A DNA stretch of 37,531 bases from an uncultured Candidatus Actinomarina sp. Lineage in GTDB: Bacteria > Actinomycetota > Acidimicrobiia > Actinomarinales > Actinomarinaceae. This document shows, in pieces, positions 9,575 through 18,562 of the stretch (within the stretch, counting starts at the first letter, position 1; every line of letters starts with the position of its first letter). A program made the translations under genes and the position numbers. The notes under the pieces are model-generated. The model worked only from the letters and a program-made list of their open reading frames with translations, ran no database searches and was not told the DNA's origin. Location of the stretch: assembly GCA_902595195.1 (NCBI GenBank), contig CACJPC010000007.1:1-37531 (forward strand). The letters are read 5' to 3'.

Positions 9575-9931
9575 ATGGTAAATAAGGCAAAAAAACAGGG
9601 AACTACGTACGAAACTAATATAGTAAATAGATTGAATAAAGAAGTAGATTTTAAAGCACAAAGATTTGCTGAAGGCGGATCAAAAGATCTAGGTGATATA
9701 CAACTATTTGTTAAAAACGAAGAGTACTTTCTTGAAGCTAAATCAAGACAAAATTTAAATATTCACCAGTCTTTAGAGAAAGCGATTGAAAAATCAGGTG
9801 ATAAAAATACTGTACTGTTTTGGAAAAAATTAAAAAGAAAACAAGGAAATTCTAGACGTACAAATGACGGCATGCCTGAAGTTGTGTCCATGTCTTACGA
9901 TTTGTTTATTAAATTATTGAATAATAAGTAA
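9575..9931 (+). CDS. Hjc/actinophage-type Holliday junction resolvase-like PD-(D/E)XK nuclease
   Basis: 118 aa; helix KKQGTTYETNIVNRLN, then GGSKDLGD(41)IQLF...YFLE(54)AK(56)S: E-x(n)-D-x(n)-ExK pattern; resembles remembered Hjc and actinophage resolvase-like proteins. Confidence 0.72.
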   Translation: MVNKAKKQGTTYETNIVNRLNKEVDFKAQRFAEGGSKDLGDIQLFVKNEEYFLEAKSRQNLNIHQSLEKAIEKSGDKNTVLFWKKLKRKQGNSRRTNDGMPEVVSMSYDLFIKLLNNK

Positions 9932-10920
9932 TGATTAAAAGTAGTTTATTTAACTACGATTTACCTAAATCATCTATAAATCAAATACCTTATCAAAATC
10001 CTTTAGATTCGAAATTACTTATTGCTGAGAGTAAAAAAATTATTTACTTTAAGGATTTGGCACAACATGTTGAAAAAGAATCTTTGTTTATATTTAATAA
10101 ATCAACTGTACAAAAAGTGAGAATCCTAACAGAAAAAAAATCAGGCGGTTCTATTGAAATATTTATTATTAAAAAAATTAATGATCGTAAAGCACAATGT
10201 TTATTAAAGTCCTCTGATAAAAAACTTATGAATAAGCAATATCAAACAGACATAGTAAATTTTAAAATAACTGATATTGACGATGGCTCTTTTGTATGTT
10301 TATTTGATAAAAATATTGACGATTTAATAAATAATTTCGGTGTATTACCTTTACCACCTTATATTGAAGACAGCCCTGACAAGAGAGAGTTCTATAATAA
10401 TGAATTTTCTGATCAAGGATTTTCTGTAGCAGCACCTACTGCAGGATTGCATTTTACTAATAAACTTATTAAAGAATTTAAAATAGAGAATATAGAAACA
10501 GCATTTATTAATTTAGATGTGAATATTGACACGTTTAAACCAATAAAAAATGTAAATTTAAATGATCATAAAATTCACAATGAATATTACAACATAGAAG
10601 ATAACGAATTTAATAAAATATTAAGTTATAAAAACTCCAATCGAAGTATTTACTGTATAGGGACAACTACCCTTAGGGCTATTGAAACAGCGTATATAAC
10701 AAAGGAGCTTAGAGGCAAAACAGATTTATTTATTCTTCCTGACACAAAAATTAATGTCCCAAATTATTTAATTACTAATTTTCATGCGCCTATGAGCTCA
10801 CTACTTTCAATTGTTCAAAATGTGTATGGAGATAATTGGAAAGAGCTGTACAAATACGCTATTGATCAAGGTTTAAAATTTTTAAGTTTTGGGGATGCAG
10901 TATTATTTGAATATAAATGA
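9931..10920 (+). CDS. queA: S-adenosylmethionine:tRNA ribosyltransferase-isomerase
   Basis: AAPTAGLHFT, TTTLRAIET and TNFHAPMSSLLSIV motifs; next to tgt. Confidence 0.96.
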   Translation: MIKSSLFNYDLPKSSINQIPYQNPLDSKLLIAESKKIIYFKDLAQHVEKESLFIFNKSTVQKVRILTEKKSGGSIEIFIIKKINDRKAQCLLKSSDKKLMNKQYQTDIVNFKITDIDDGSFVCLFDKNIDDLINNFGVLPLPPYIEDSPDKREFYNNEFSDQGFSVAAPTAGLHFTNKLIKEFKIENIETAFINLDVNIDTFKPIKNVNLNDHKIHNEYYNIEDNEFNKILSYKNSNRSIYCIGTTTLRAIETAYITKELRGKTDLFILPDTKINVPNYLITNFHAPMSSLLSIVQNVYGDNWKELYKYAIDQGLKFLSFGDAVLFEYK

Positions 10921-12002
10921 ATAATATTAAATTAGATTTGCTCGGAACTGATGGTAAAGCAAGAGTTAATAGAGTTAACTTAAACAATCATGAATTTTTA
11001 ACACCTATTTTTATGCCAGTGGCAACAAGAGGTTCGATTAAATCTCTTAATTTAGAAAACTTATCAGAAACCAATATTATTTTAGGCAATACATACCACC
11101 TCTACTTAAGACCAGGATTAGAAGTTATAAAAAAATTCAATGGATTACATGATTTTATGAATTGGAAAAAATTAATTCTTACAGATTCTGGTGGATTTCA
11201 GGGTTGGTCCATACCTAACACACAAACAGATGAAGGAATTTTATTTAAAAATGTATATGATGGTTCTAAATTTCTTATGACTCCTGAGTTGTCAATGGAA
11301 ATTCAAGAATCATTAAATAGTGATATTGCAATGATATTGGACCACTTAATAGACATAGATTCATCTAAAGAGCTACAAAAAAATGCTATAGATAAAACTA
11401 ATACTTGGGCAAGAAATGCTAGAAATGTTCATCAAAATAGTACTCAATCTTTGTTTGGCATTGTTCAAGGAGGTAAGTACAAAGAATTAAGGGAAATGTC
11501 TGCAAAGAATATGTTGGATTTAGATTTTAATGGATACGCAATTGGAGGTTTAGCTATAGGTGAAACCTCATCAGAAAGAAAAGAGATCGTTTCTTTCACT
11601 ACTGATATACTACCTTCAGATAAATTAAGATATGTTATGGGGGTTGGAGATATAAAAAGTCTTTTAGATCTAATTGAGCTAGGAATCGATATGTTTGATT
11701 GTGTATGGCCATCAAGAATTGCACGTCATGGAAAAATTATTAACAGAGCCGGATTTTTTAATCTAAAGAATAACAAATATAAAGATTTGAAAGAACCATT
11801 AGTTATTGGATGTAAATGTTACACGTGTTTAAATTATTCAACCTCTTACATGAGACATTTGCTAATTAATGAACCTACATCTTCATGGCAATTTTTAACT
11901 TTACACAATATATTTCAGACAGAAAATATTGTTAACGAAGTCAGAGAAAGTATATTAAACTCAGATTTTGATAATTATAAAGAAAGACTTTTAAATGAAT
12001 GA
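10917..12002 (+). CDS. tgt: tRNA-guanine transglycosylase
   Basis: FMPVATRGSIKSL, LTDSGGFQ, YAIGGLAIGE and zinc-site CKCYTC motifs. Confidence 0.96.
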   Translation: MNNIKLDLLGTDGKARVNRVNLNNHEFLTPIFMPVATRGSIKSLNLENLSETNIILGNTYHLYLRPGLEVIKKFNGLHDFMNWKKLILTDSGGFQGWSIPNTQTDEGILFKNVYDGSKFLMTPELSMEIQESLNSDIAMILDHLIDIDSSKELQKNAIDKTNTWARNARNVHQNSTQSLFGIVQGGKYKELREMSAKNMLDLDFNGYAIGGLAIGETSSERKEIVSFTTDILPSDKLRYVMGVGDIKSLLDLIELGIDMFDCVWPSRIARHGKIINRAGFFNLKNNKYKDLKEPLVIGCKCYTCLNYSTSYMRHLLINEPTSSWQFLTLHNIFQTENIVNEVRESILNSDFDNYKERLLNE

Positions 12003-12243
12003 GATAGTTACTTTACTACCATTAATAACTGTTTTTGTAATTTTTTACCTCATACTATATTTACCCCAGAGACGAAGACAAAAAAAGCATAAACAGTACG
12101 TTGAAGCTTTAAAAATCGGCGATGATGTAATTACAGATTCAGGTATATACGGTCGTGTAGTAAATATAAAAGAAGAAACTGTTACATTAGTTATTAAAAA
12201 AGGGGAAATAGAAATACTTAAGACCAAGATTCTTTTTAAATAA
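11995..12243 (+). CDS. yajC: Preprotein translocase subunit YajC
   Basis: 82 aa; one TM segment, LPQRRRQKKH and GDDVITDSGIYGRV motifs; upstream of secD. Confidence 0.93.
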   Translation: MNEIVTLLPLITVFVIFYLILYLPQRRRQKKHKQYVEALKIGDDVITDSGIYGRVVNIKEETVTLVIKKGEIEILKTKILFK

Positions 12244-12245
12244 TT

Positions 12246-13691
12246 ATGAAATCATTTGTAAAACTATTATTACTACCAATTATTTCTATAGCTTTATTCT
12301 TTTTTGTTTACGTTAATGATATTCAACCAAAACTTGGTTTAGATTTACAGGGTGGAGTTTCAGTAATATTGACTGCTGAAGAAGGTACAGATCCAGAATT
12401 AATTGAACAAGCAGTTGAAATCATGAGAACTAGAATTTCTGCCTTTGGAGAAGTTCAAGAACCTGAAATATCAATTAGTGGTGAAAACTCTGTTTTAGTT
12501 CAACTACCTGGTCTAACCGACCAAGAAAAAGCTATAGAAGCTGTTGGAACAACTGGTCTTCTAACATTTAGACCAGTATTAAACTCGTCTCTTAATTTAG
12601 GATATTCTCCAGCCCTAACAATAACTCCAAATGAGGATGATCCAGATAACCCGACAGTAACAGCACCACCTGGAGTTGATGAATTAACAGGACTTTCGAT
12701 TGACGACAATCCAGATACTGAATCTTATTTACTTTCCTTATCTGGAGGATTTCCAGTTATATATCATTTAGGTCCTGCCGAACTTACAGGAAATGATATT
12801 GAGGATGCTTTAGCTGTCTACCCCCAAAATGAATGGATTGTTCAATTAGTTTTAAAAGATACTTCTGAACAAAAGTTTACTGATTTAACAAAGAAATTAG
12901 CTAAATTAATGGGTGAGCAAAGACGTTTAGCTATTGTATTGGATGGTCAAGTAATATCCGCTCCAGGTATTGCAATGGATGTAAATCCTGAAATTGGTAT
13001 AACAGGCGGAACAGCTGCAATTTCAATGGGAAATACTGACCAAGGAGAATCTGCAAATAATCTGGCAGTTATTTTAAGATATGGTGCACTACCTGTTGCT
13101 TTTGAAAGATCATCTATACAAAAGGTTTCTGCTACATTAGGTGAAAACACTCTTTCGCTTGGTTTACAGGCTGGATTTGTTGGACTTATTATTGTTAGTC
13201 TGTTCTTACTCTTTTATTACCGATTATCTGGAATAATCGCAATTTTAGGTCTAGCTTCATTTGGTGCATTGTTTTATTCTGTTATCGCATTATTGGGTGA
13301 ATATCAAGGTTATACACTAACTTTAGCTGGTATAGCTGGAGTAATAGTTTCAATAGGTTTGACTGCTGACTCGTATATAGTTATTTTCGAAAAATTAAAG
13401 GATGAATTAAAAGTTGGTAGATCATTCAACTTTGCTGCTGAAAAAGCAGTTACTGAAGCATGGAATACAATATTAGTAGCTGATTTTGTTTCAATAATTG
13501 CATCAATCATTTTATATGTATTGGCAATCGGACCTATTAGAGGTTTTGCACTAACTCTTGGACTTGCAACTGTTTTCGATTTGTTTTATACAAGATTATT
13601 CATTAGAAATGCAGTACCAATATTTGGAAATATTACTGATAACCCTCGAGGTTATTTCCCACTAAAAAGAAAAGATATTGAAAATGTTTAA
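12246..13691 (+). CDS. secD: Protein translocase subunit SecD
   Basis: GLDLQGGVSVIL, GEVQEPEI, LGLQAGFVGLIIV motifs. Confidence 0.97.
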   Translation: MKSFVKLLLLPIISIALFFFVYVNDIQPKLGLDLQGGVSVILTAEEGTDPELIEQAVEIMRTRISAFGEVQEPEISISGENSVLVQLPGLTDQEKAIEAVGTTGLLTFRPVLNSSLNLGYSPALTITPNEDDPDNPTVTAPPGVDELTGLSIDDNPDTESYLLSLSGGFPVIYHLGPAELTGNDIEDALAVYPQNEWIVQLVLKDTSEQKFTDLTKKLAKLMGEQRRLAIVLDGQVISAPGIAMDVNPEIGITGGTAAISMGNTDQGESANNLAVILRYGALPVAFERSSIQKVSATLGENTLSLGLQAGFVGLIIVSLFLLFYYRLSGIIAILGLASFGALFYSVIALLGEYQGYTLTLAGIAGVIVSIGLTADSYIVIFEKLKDELKVGRSFNFAAEKAVTEAWNTILVADFVSIIASIILYVLAIGPIRGFALTLGLATVFDLFYTRLFIRNAVPIFGNITDNPRGYFPLKRKDIENV

Positions 13692-14589
13692 AAGATTATT
13701 TTTAGGTAATACAAATATTGATTTTCAAAAGATAGGGAGTCGCTTCTATAAAATATTCATTGTTGAACTAATAATATTCTTAGCAATACTTGGGGCATCT
13801 CTTACCGGAATATTTAATTTAAATCTTTCAGTTGATTTTACAGGTGGAACAACATATCAGCTTGACGCGTTATATACAGATAATGATATAGATGATGTTT
13901 TAAACAATACAATACTTCCAGTATCAAGGTATCAAACTTTCGATAATTCCAATACAATTATTTTTAGAGCTATTGAATCTACACAAGAACGAGAAACAGA
14001 GCTACTAAATTATCTCTCAAATAAGTTTGATGTAGAAAAAAATGAAATAGAATTTCAAAGAGTGGGTCCAACATTCGGAGAAGAAATAACGAATAAAGGC
14101 ATTAGGGCTCTTGTTATATTTCTAACAATTATTGCATTATTAATCTCATTTAGATATGAATATAGATTCTCATTAATTGCTTTGACAGCATTAATGCATG
14201 ATTTACTACTTACATTTTCTGTTTATGTTGTTTTAGGGCTAGAAATTACACCATCTACAATTATTGCTTTACTAACAATTTTAGGTTATTCCTTATATGA
14301 CACAGTTATACTTTTCGATAAATTAAAAGACTCACAGAAATCTTTTAAGAGAGATGCACTCACTGGTGAAATTTTGAACAAAACATTTAATGAAGTTTTG
14401 ATGAGAAGCATAAATACTTCTTTTACCTCTGCAATACCTATTATTTCCATAATTTTTATTGGAAACTATTTAGGTATAGAGGGCAATCTATCAGATTTTG
14501 CAATTCCTTTATTAATTGGGATATTATCTGGTACATATAGTTCGATATTTGTTACAGTACCATTTTTATCAAAAATAATTAAAACTTAA
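13678..14589 (+). CDS. secF: Protein translocase subunit SecF
   Basis: LSVDFTGGTTYQL and GYSLYDTVILFDKL motifs; overlaps secD. Confidence 0.97.
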   Translation: MKMFKRLFLGNTNIDFQKIGSRFYKIFIVELIIFLAILGASLTGIFNLNLSVDFTGGTTYQLDALYTDNDIDDVLNNTILPVSRYQTFDNSNTIIFRAIESTQERETELLNYLSNKFDVEKNEIEFQRVGPTFGEEITNKGIRALVIFLTIIALLISFRYEYRFSLIALTALMHDLLLTFSVYVVLGLEITPSTIIALLTILGYSLYDTVILFDKLKDSQKSFKRDALTGEILNKTFNEVLMRSINTSFTSAIPIISIIFIGNYLGIEGNLSDFAIPLLIGILSGTYSSIFVTVPFLSKIIKT

Positions 14590-14610
14590 GAAATTTAGTA
14601 CCATTAATAT

Positions 14611-16776
14611 ATGTCGACTAAAAGTCCTGTGAAAACAGCTGATGAACTATTTAATAGTATTTTAGAAAACTACCCAAAATCTTCTCATAAGCTTTTAAAT
14701 GATGCATATATTTTTGCAGCTAATGGACATAAAAACCAAAAAAGAAAATCAGGTGAAGACTACATTACTCATCCTCTGCAAGTTGCTTTATATCTAGCTG
14801 AATTGAATCTTGATAAAGAAACAATCATAGCTGCATTTTTGCATGATTTGATAGAAGATACTGATGTAACTTATTCAGATATTAAAAAAGATTTTGGTAA
14901 AGAAGTTGCTGATATTGTTGATGGTGTAACAAAACTAGATAAGATAAATTACAACTCAAAGGAAGAAGCTAAAGCAGATGCAATAAGAAAAATGGTTATT
15001 GCTATGTCAAAAGATATTAGAGTGTTAATTCTCAAATTAGCGGACAGACTACATAATATAGAAACAATACAATATCATACTGATTGGAAACAAGAGAAAA
15101 TCGCTAATGAAACACTTTACGTGTATGCACCATTGGCACATAGATTAGGTTTGCAATCAATTAAACATAAATTAGAAGATACTTCCTTCAAGATCCTTTT
15201 TGATAAACAAAATAATGAAATTCAAGAACAGATAACTCAAACAAGGCCAGATAGAGAAAATCAACTTGAAGAATCTTTAAATATAATTAAGTCATTGTTA
15301 TCAGATAACTCAATTTCTGCAGAAGCATACGGCAGACCAAAACATAATTATTCAATATACAAAAAAATAGTTAATAATGGATTAACGTTTAATGAAATTA
15401 ATGATTTAGTTGGAATAAGAATAATTACTGATGATGTTAAAAATTGTTATACGATACTTGGATTAATTCATGCAAATTTTCAACCTGTTCTAGGACGATT
15501 TAAAGATTTTATTTCAATGCCTAAATTTAATTTGTATCAAAGCCTTCATACAACAGTTATTACCTCTGATGGTAATAAAATGGAAATTCAAATTAGAACT
15601 CATGATATGCATTACAGAGCAGAATTTGGAGTGGCTGCACATTGGAAATACAAGGAAAAGCCTTCTAACGATCTTACTAGATGGACTAATGAGCTTACAG
15701 AGATGTCATCAGAATATCCTGATCCTAATGAATTTTTACAGCATATGAAGTTAGATTTGTATGAAAATGAAGTATTTTGTCTTACACCTGAAGGCGATGT
15801 CTTATCTTTACCACAAGGCTCCACACCAGTTGATTTTGCCTTTGCCATCCATACACAGGTAGGTGAGAAACTGATTGGTGCGAAAGTAAATGGAAAATTA
15901 GTAAATTTAAGTAATGAACTAAAATCTGGGGATACAGTAGAAATACTTACAAGCAAGGATAAGAACAAAGGACCTAGTAGAGATTGGTTAAATATAGTAA
16001 AAACTACAAGAGCAAGATCCAAAATAAAACAATGGTATCAAAAGCAACTTAAAAATGAAGACATCCAAAAAGGAAAAACAGTATTAAATACCTGGTTAGA
16101 CGAGAATAATGATGTTTTGGAAGTAAATTCAAAAGACCAAATATTAAATGAATTGTTATTAGAAATGAAACTTCCTAATATCGAAACTTTGTATCAAAGT
16201 CTTGGAAATGGAAATACAGGTATAAATATTGTTGGTAACAAGATACGGAAAATAGTATTTCCAAATGAAATATCTGTTGATGACGATTTATATTCACCTG
16301 AAATTAAGAGTGATAGTAAATCGGATTTAATTATTGTTGAAGGATATGATGACATACAAGTCAGAATGGCAAAATGCTGCGTACCCGTACCTGGTGACGA
16401 TATTTTAGGATTTATAACTATATCAAATGGTATTGCAATTCATCGTTCTGATTGTTTAAATATAAAAATTGATCCAAATAAAGGGGAAAGAATTTTAGAT
16501 GTAAGTTGGGGATTTGAACCTAATACTGGAACTATTGTTTGGCTTGAAATAGAAGCTATTGACAGACCTTACTTACTTAGAGATGCGACTATTGCAATTT
16601 CTGATAATGGAGGAAATATATTGGTAGCAAAATCTGTTACAAGTAGTAAAAGAATTGTAAGTTTAATATTTCAGATTGAAGTTAGTGATGTTACTCAATT
16701 AGATGCAATATTAAATGATGCTAAAGATATTGAGAATGTTTTTGAAGCAACAAGAATCTATCCAGGAAGAAAATGA
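14611..16776 (+). CDS. rel: Bifunctional (p)ppGpp synthetase/hydrolase (RelA/SpoT family)
   Basis: HD domain (HPLQVA...FLHDLIEDT), synthetase RPKHNYSIYKK, TGS (TPVDFAFAIHTQVG) and ACT domains. Confidence 0.97.
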   Translation: MSTKSPVKTADELFNSILENYPKSSHKLLNDAYIFAANGHKNQKRKSGEDYITHPLQVALYLAELNLDKETIIAAFLHDLIEDTDVTYSDIKKDFGKEVADIVDGVTKLDKINYNSKEEAKADAIRKMVIAMSKDIRVLILKLADRLHNIETIQYHTDWKQEKIANETLYVYAPLAHRLGLQSIKHKLEDTSFKILFDKQNNEIQEQITQTRPDRENQLEESLNIIKSLLSDNSISAEAYGRPKHNYSIYKKIVNNGLTFNEINDLVGIRIITDDVKNCYTILGLIHANFQPVLGRFKDFISMPKFNLYQSLHTTVITSDGNKMEIQIRTHDMHYRAEFGVAAHWKYKEKPSNDLTRWTNELTEMSSEYPDPNEFLQHMKLDLYENEVFCLTPEGDVLSLPQGSTPVDFAFAIHTQVGEKLIGAKVNGKLVNLSNELKSGDTVEILTSKDKNKGPSRDWLNIVKTTRARSKIKQWYQKQLKNEDIQKGKTVLNTWLDENNDVLEVNSKDQILNELLLEMKLPNIETLYQSLGNGNTGINIVGNKIRKIVFPNEISVDDDLYSPEIKSDSKSDLIIVEGYDDIQVRMAKCCVPVPGDDILGFITISNGIAIHRSDCLNIKIDPNKGERILDVSWGFEPNTGTIVWLEIEAIDRPYLLRDATIAISDNGGNILVAKSVTSSKRIVSLIFQIEVSDVTQLDAILNDAKDIENVFEATRIYPGRK

Positions 16777-17393
16777 ATAATATAAAAAAATTTACAAGTT
16801 TTGCAACATCAAACTGTTATCTAATAAGCCCTTTTGATAATGAAATTGTATTTTTAATAGATTTACCACCAAATATTGATGAAGTAATTGATTACATAAA
16901 TACAAATAATTTAACTATTGGAGGTGCATTTATAACACATGGTCACTGGGATCATGCAATAGGACTATCTTCTTTTGATTCAAAGGCTTATATCAATCTT
17001 GATGACGAACATTTAGCAAGAAATCCAAGGGAGCAAATAGGAGATTTTCTTGGTGATAAGGTATCTGTAAACAAATATGAAGGCAATTTACATAACGTTT
17101 TAGACCATGAATATGATTTTTTAAATGTCTATATAAACCCTGGACATACTAAAGGTAGTGTATCATTTGAATTTAAGGATTTAGGGGTAGTTTTTACTGG
17201 AGACTTTATATTTAAAGATAGTATTGGAAGAACAGATTTGTATTCAGGGGATAATAATGAAATGATTGATTCTATAAACAATGTTTTCACTCTTTTTCAA
17301 GATGATTTTCAATTATTTCCTGGTCATGGTGATGATGATACTGTAATAAATATTAAGAATAACAATCCATTTATTAGAGAGTATTTGAAATGA
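16773..17393 (+). CDS. MBL-fold hydrolase (glyoxalase II-like)
   Basis: THGHWDH (HxHxDH), NPGHTKGS, FTGDFIF and FPGHGDDD motifs. Confidence 0.92.
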   Translation: MNNIKKFTSFATSNCYLISPFDNEIVFLIDLPPNIDEVIDYINTNNLTIGGAFITHGHWDHAIGLSSFDSKAYINLDDEHLARNPREQIGDFLGDKVSVNKYEGNLHNVLDHEYDFLNVYINPGHTKGSVSFEFKDLGVVFTGDFIFKDSIGRTDLYSGDNNEMIDSINNVFTLFQDDFQLFPGHGDDDTVINIKNNNPFIREYLK

Positions 17394-18562
17394 TTGATCA
17401 AGTTAAGGGAACAAGAAATTTATACGGTAAAGATATAGACAATTATTTACACATAAAAGATAAATTTTTAAAATGTTATGCAAGTTATGGTTATAAATTT
17501 GTTGAATTGCCAAACATTGAACACAAAGATTTATTTACAAAATCTATAGGTGAAAATTCCGAGATAGTTACTAAGCAAATGTATGAATTTGAAGATAAAG
17601 CTGGACGAAGTCTTGTATTGAGACCAGAAGGAACAGCTAGCGTCGTAAGGTATCATAACGAATTTCATAAAGATCAATCAAATAAATACAGTTATTTTGG
17701 AAAAATGTATAGATATGAAAATCCACAAAAAAATAGATACAGAGAATTTCATCAAGCGGGGGCTGAACTAATTGGAACATTAGATAATTATTCTGACGTT
17801 CAATTAATTAAATCTTCATTTAGATTTCTTAATTCACTTGAATTAAATTTTAAATTAAAAATTAACACAATAGGTAGTGTCGATGAAAGAAAGGAGTATG
17901 TAAGTGTTTTAAAAAAATATTTTGATAAAAACAAAAAAGATTTGTCTAAAGAGAGCGTTGAAAAGATTGATTCAAATACATTAAGAATATTAGATTCAAA
18001 TGCACAAGAGGACTTACAGATTATTGATCTGGCTCCACTAATTACAAATTATCTAGAAGATGAAACATTACAGAAATACGAAGATATAAAGAATATGCTA
18101 AATAATATTAATATTCCTTACTCCGAAGATCATAAGTTAGTTAGAGGTTTAGATTATTACAATGATTTAACTTTTGAATTTGTAGCCGATGGTGTAGTTA
18201 TTGGTGGTGGTGGTAGATATGATAAATTGTCACAAATACTTAACATAGGTCAATCTCAAGGAGTGGGTGTCGCTTTCGGAGTAGACCGTATAATAAACCA
18301 ACTTCAACTTGATACTCATAAAGAAAAAATATTCTTAATATCTCAATATGAAGAAGAAATGTATGACATTTCTGATGAATTAGATAAAAATCATATACCT
18401 TATGAAGTACCTATAAGATTCAGTAAGGAAAATACTCAGTACAAAGAAGCTATAAAGAATAATGCGACATTAGTAATTAATTGTTCTGAAAAAACTATTA
18501 AGATTATCAGCAGCAATAAAGTTGTACCATTCGAAATTAATAAATTAAAGGAATTAATTTGA
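17390..18562 (+). CDS. hisS: Histidine--tRNA ligase
   Basis: GTRNLYG, LRPEGTASVVR, RYENPQKNRYREFHQAGAE and GGGGRYDKL motifs. Confidence 0.97.
   Translation: MIDQVKGTRNLYGKDIDNYLHIKDKFLKCYASYGYKFVELPNIEHKDLFTKSIGENSEIVTKQMYEFEDKAGRSLVLRPEGTASVVRYHNEFHKDQSNKYSYFGKMYRYENPQKNRYREFHQAGAELIGTLDNYSDVQLIKSSFRFLNSLELNFKLKINTIGSVDERKEYVSVLKKYFDKNKKDLSKESVEKIDSNTLRILDSNAQEDLQIIDLAPLITNYLEDETLQKYEDIKNMLNNINIPYSEDHKLVRGLDYYNDLTFEFVADGVVIGGGGRYDKLSQILNIGQSQGVGVAFGVDRIINQLQLDTHKEKIFLISQYEEEMYDISDELDKNHIPYEVPIRFSKENTQYKEAIKNNATLVINCSEKTIKIISSNKVVPFEINKLKELI

Noticed and set aside
12500-13510. Minus-strand ORFs at 12500-12709, 12947-13150 and 13310-13510
   Set aside because: Antisense shadows of the clear secD gene
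15612-16022. 136-aa minus-strand ORF
   Set aside because: Lies wholly inside rel, which has strong homology motifs; spurious open frame
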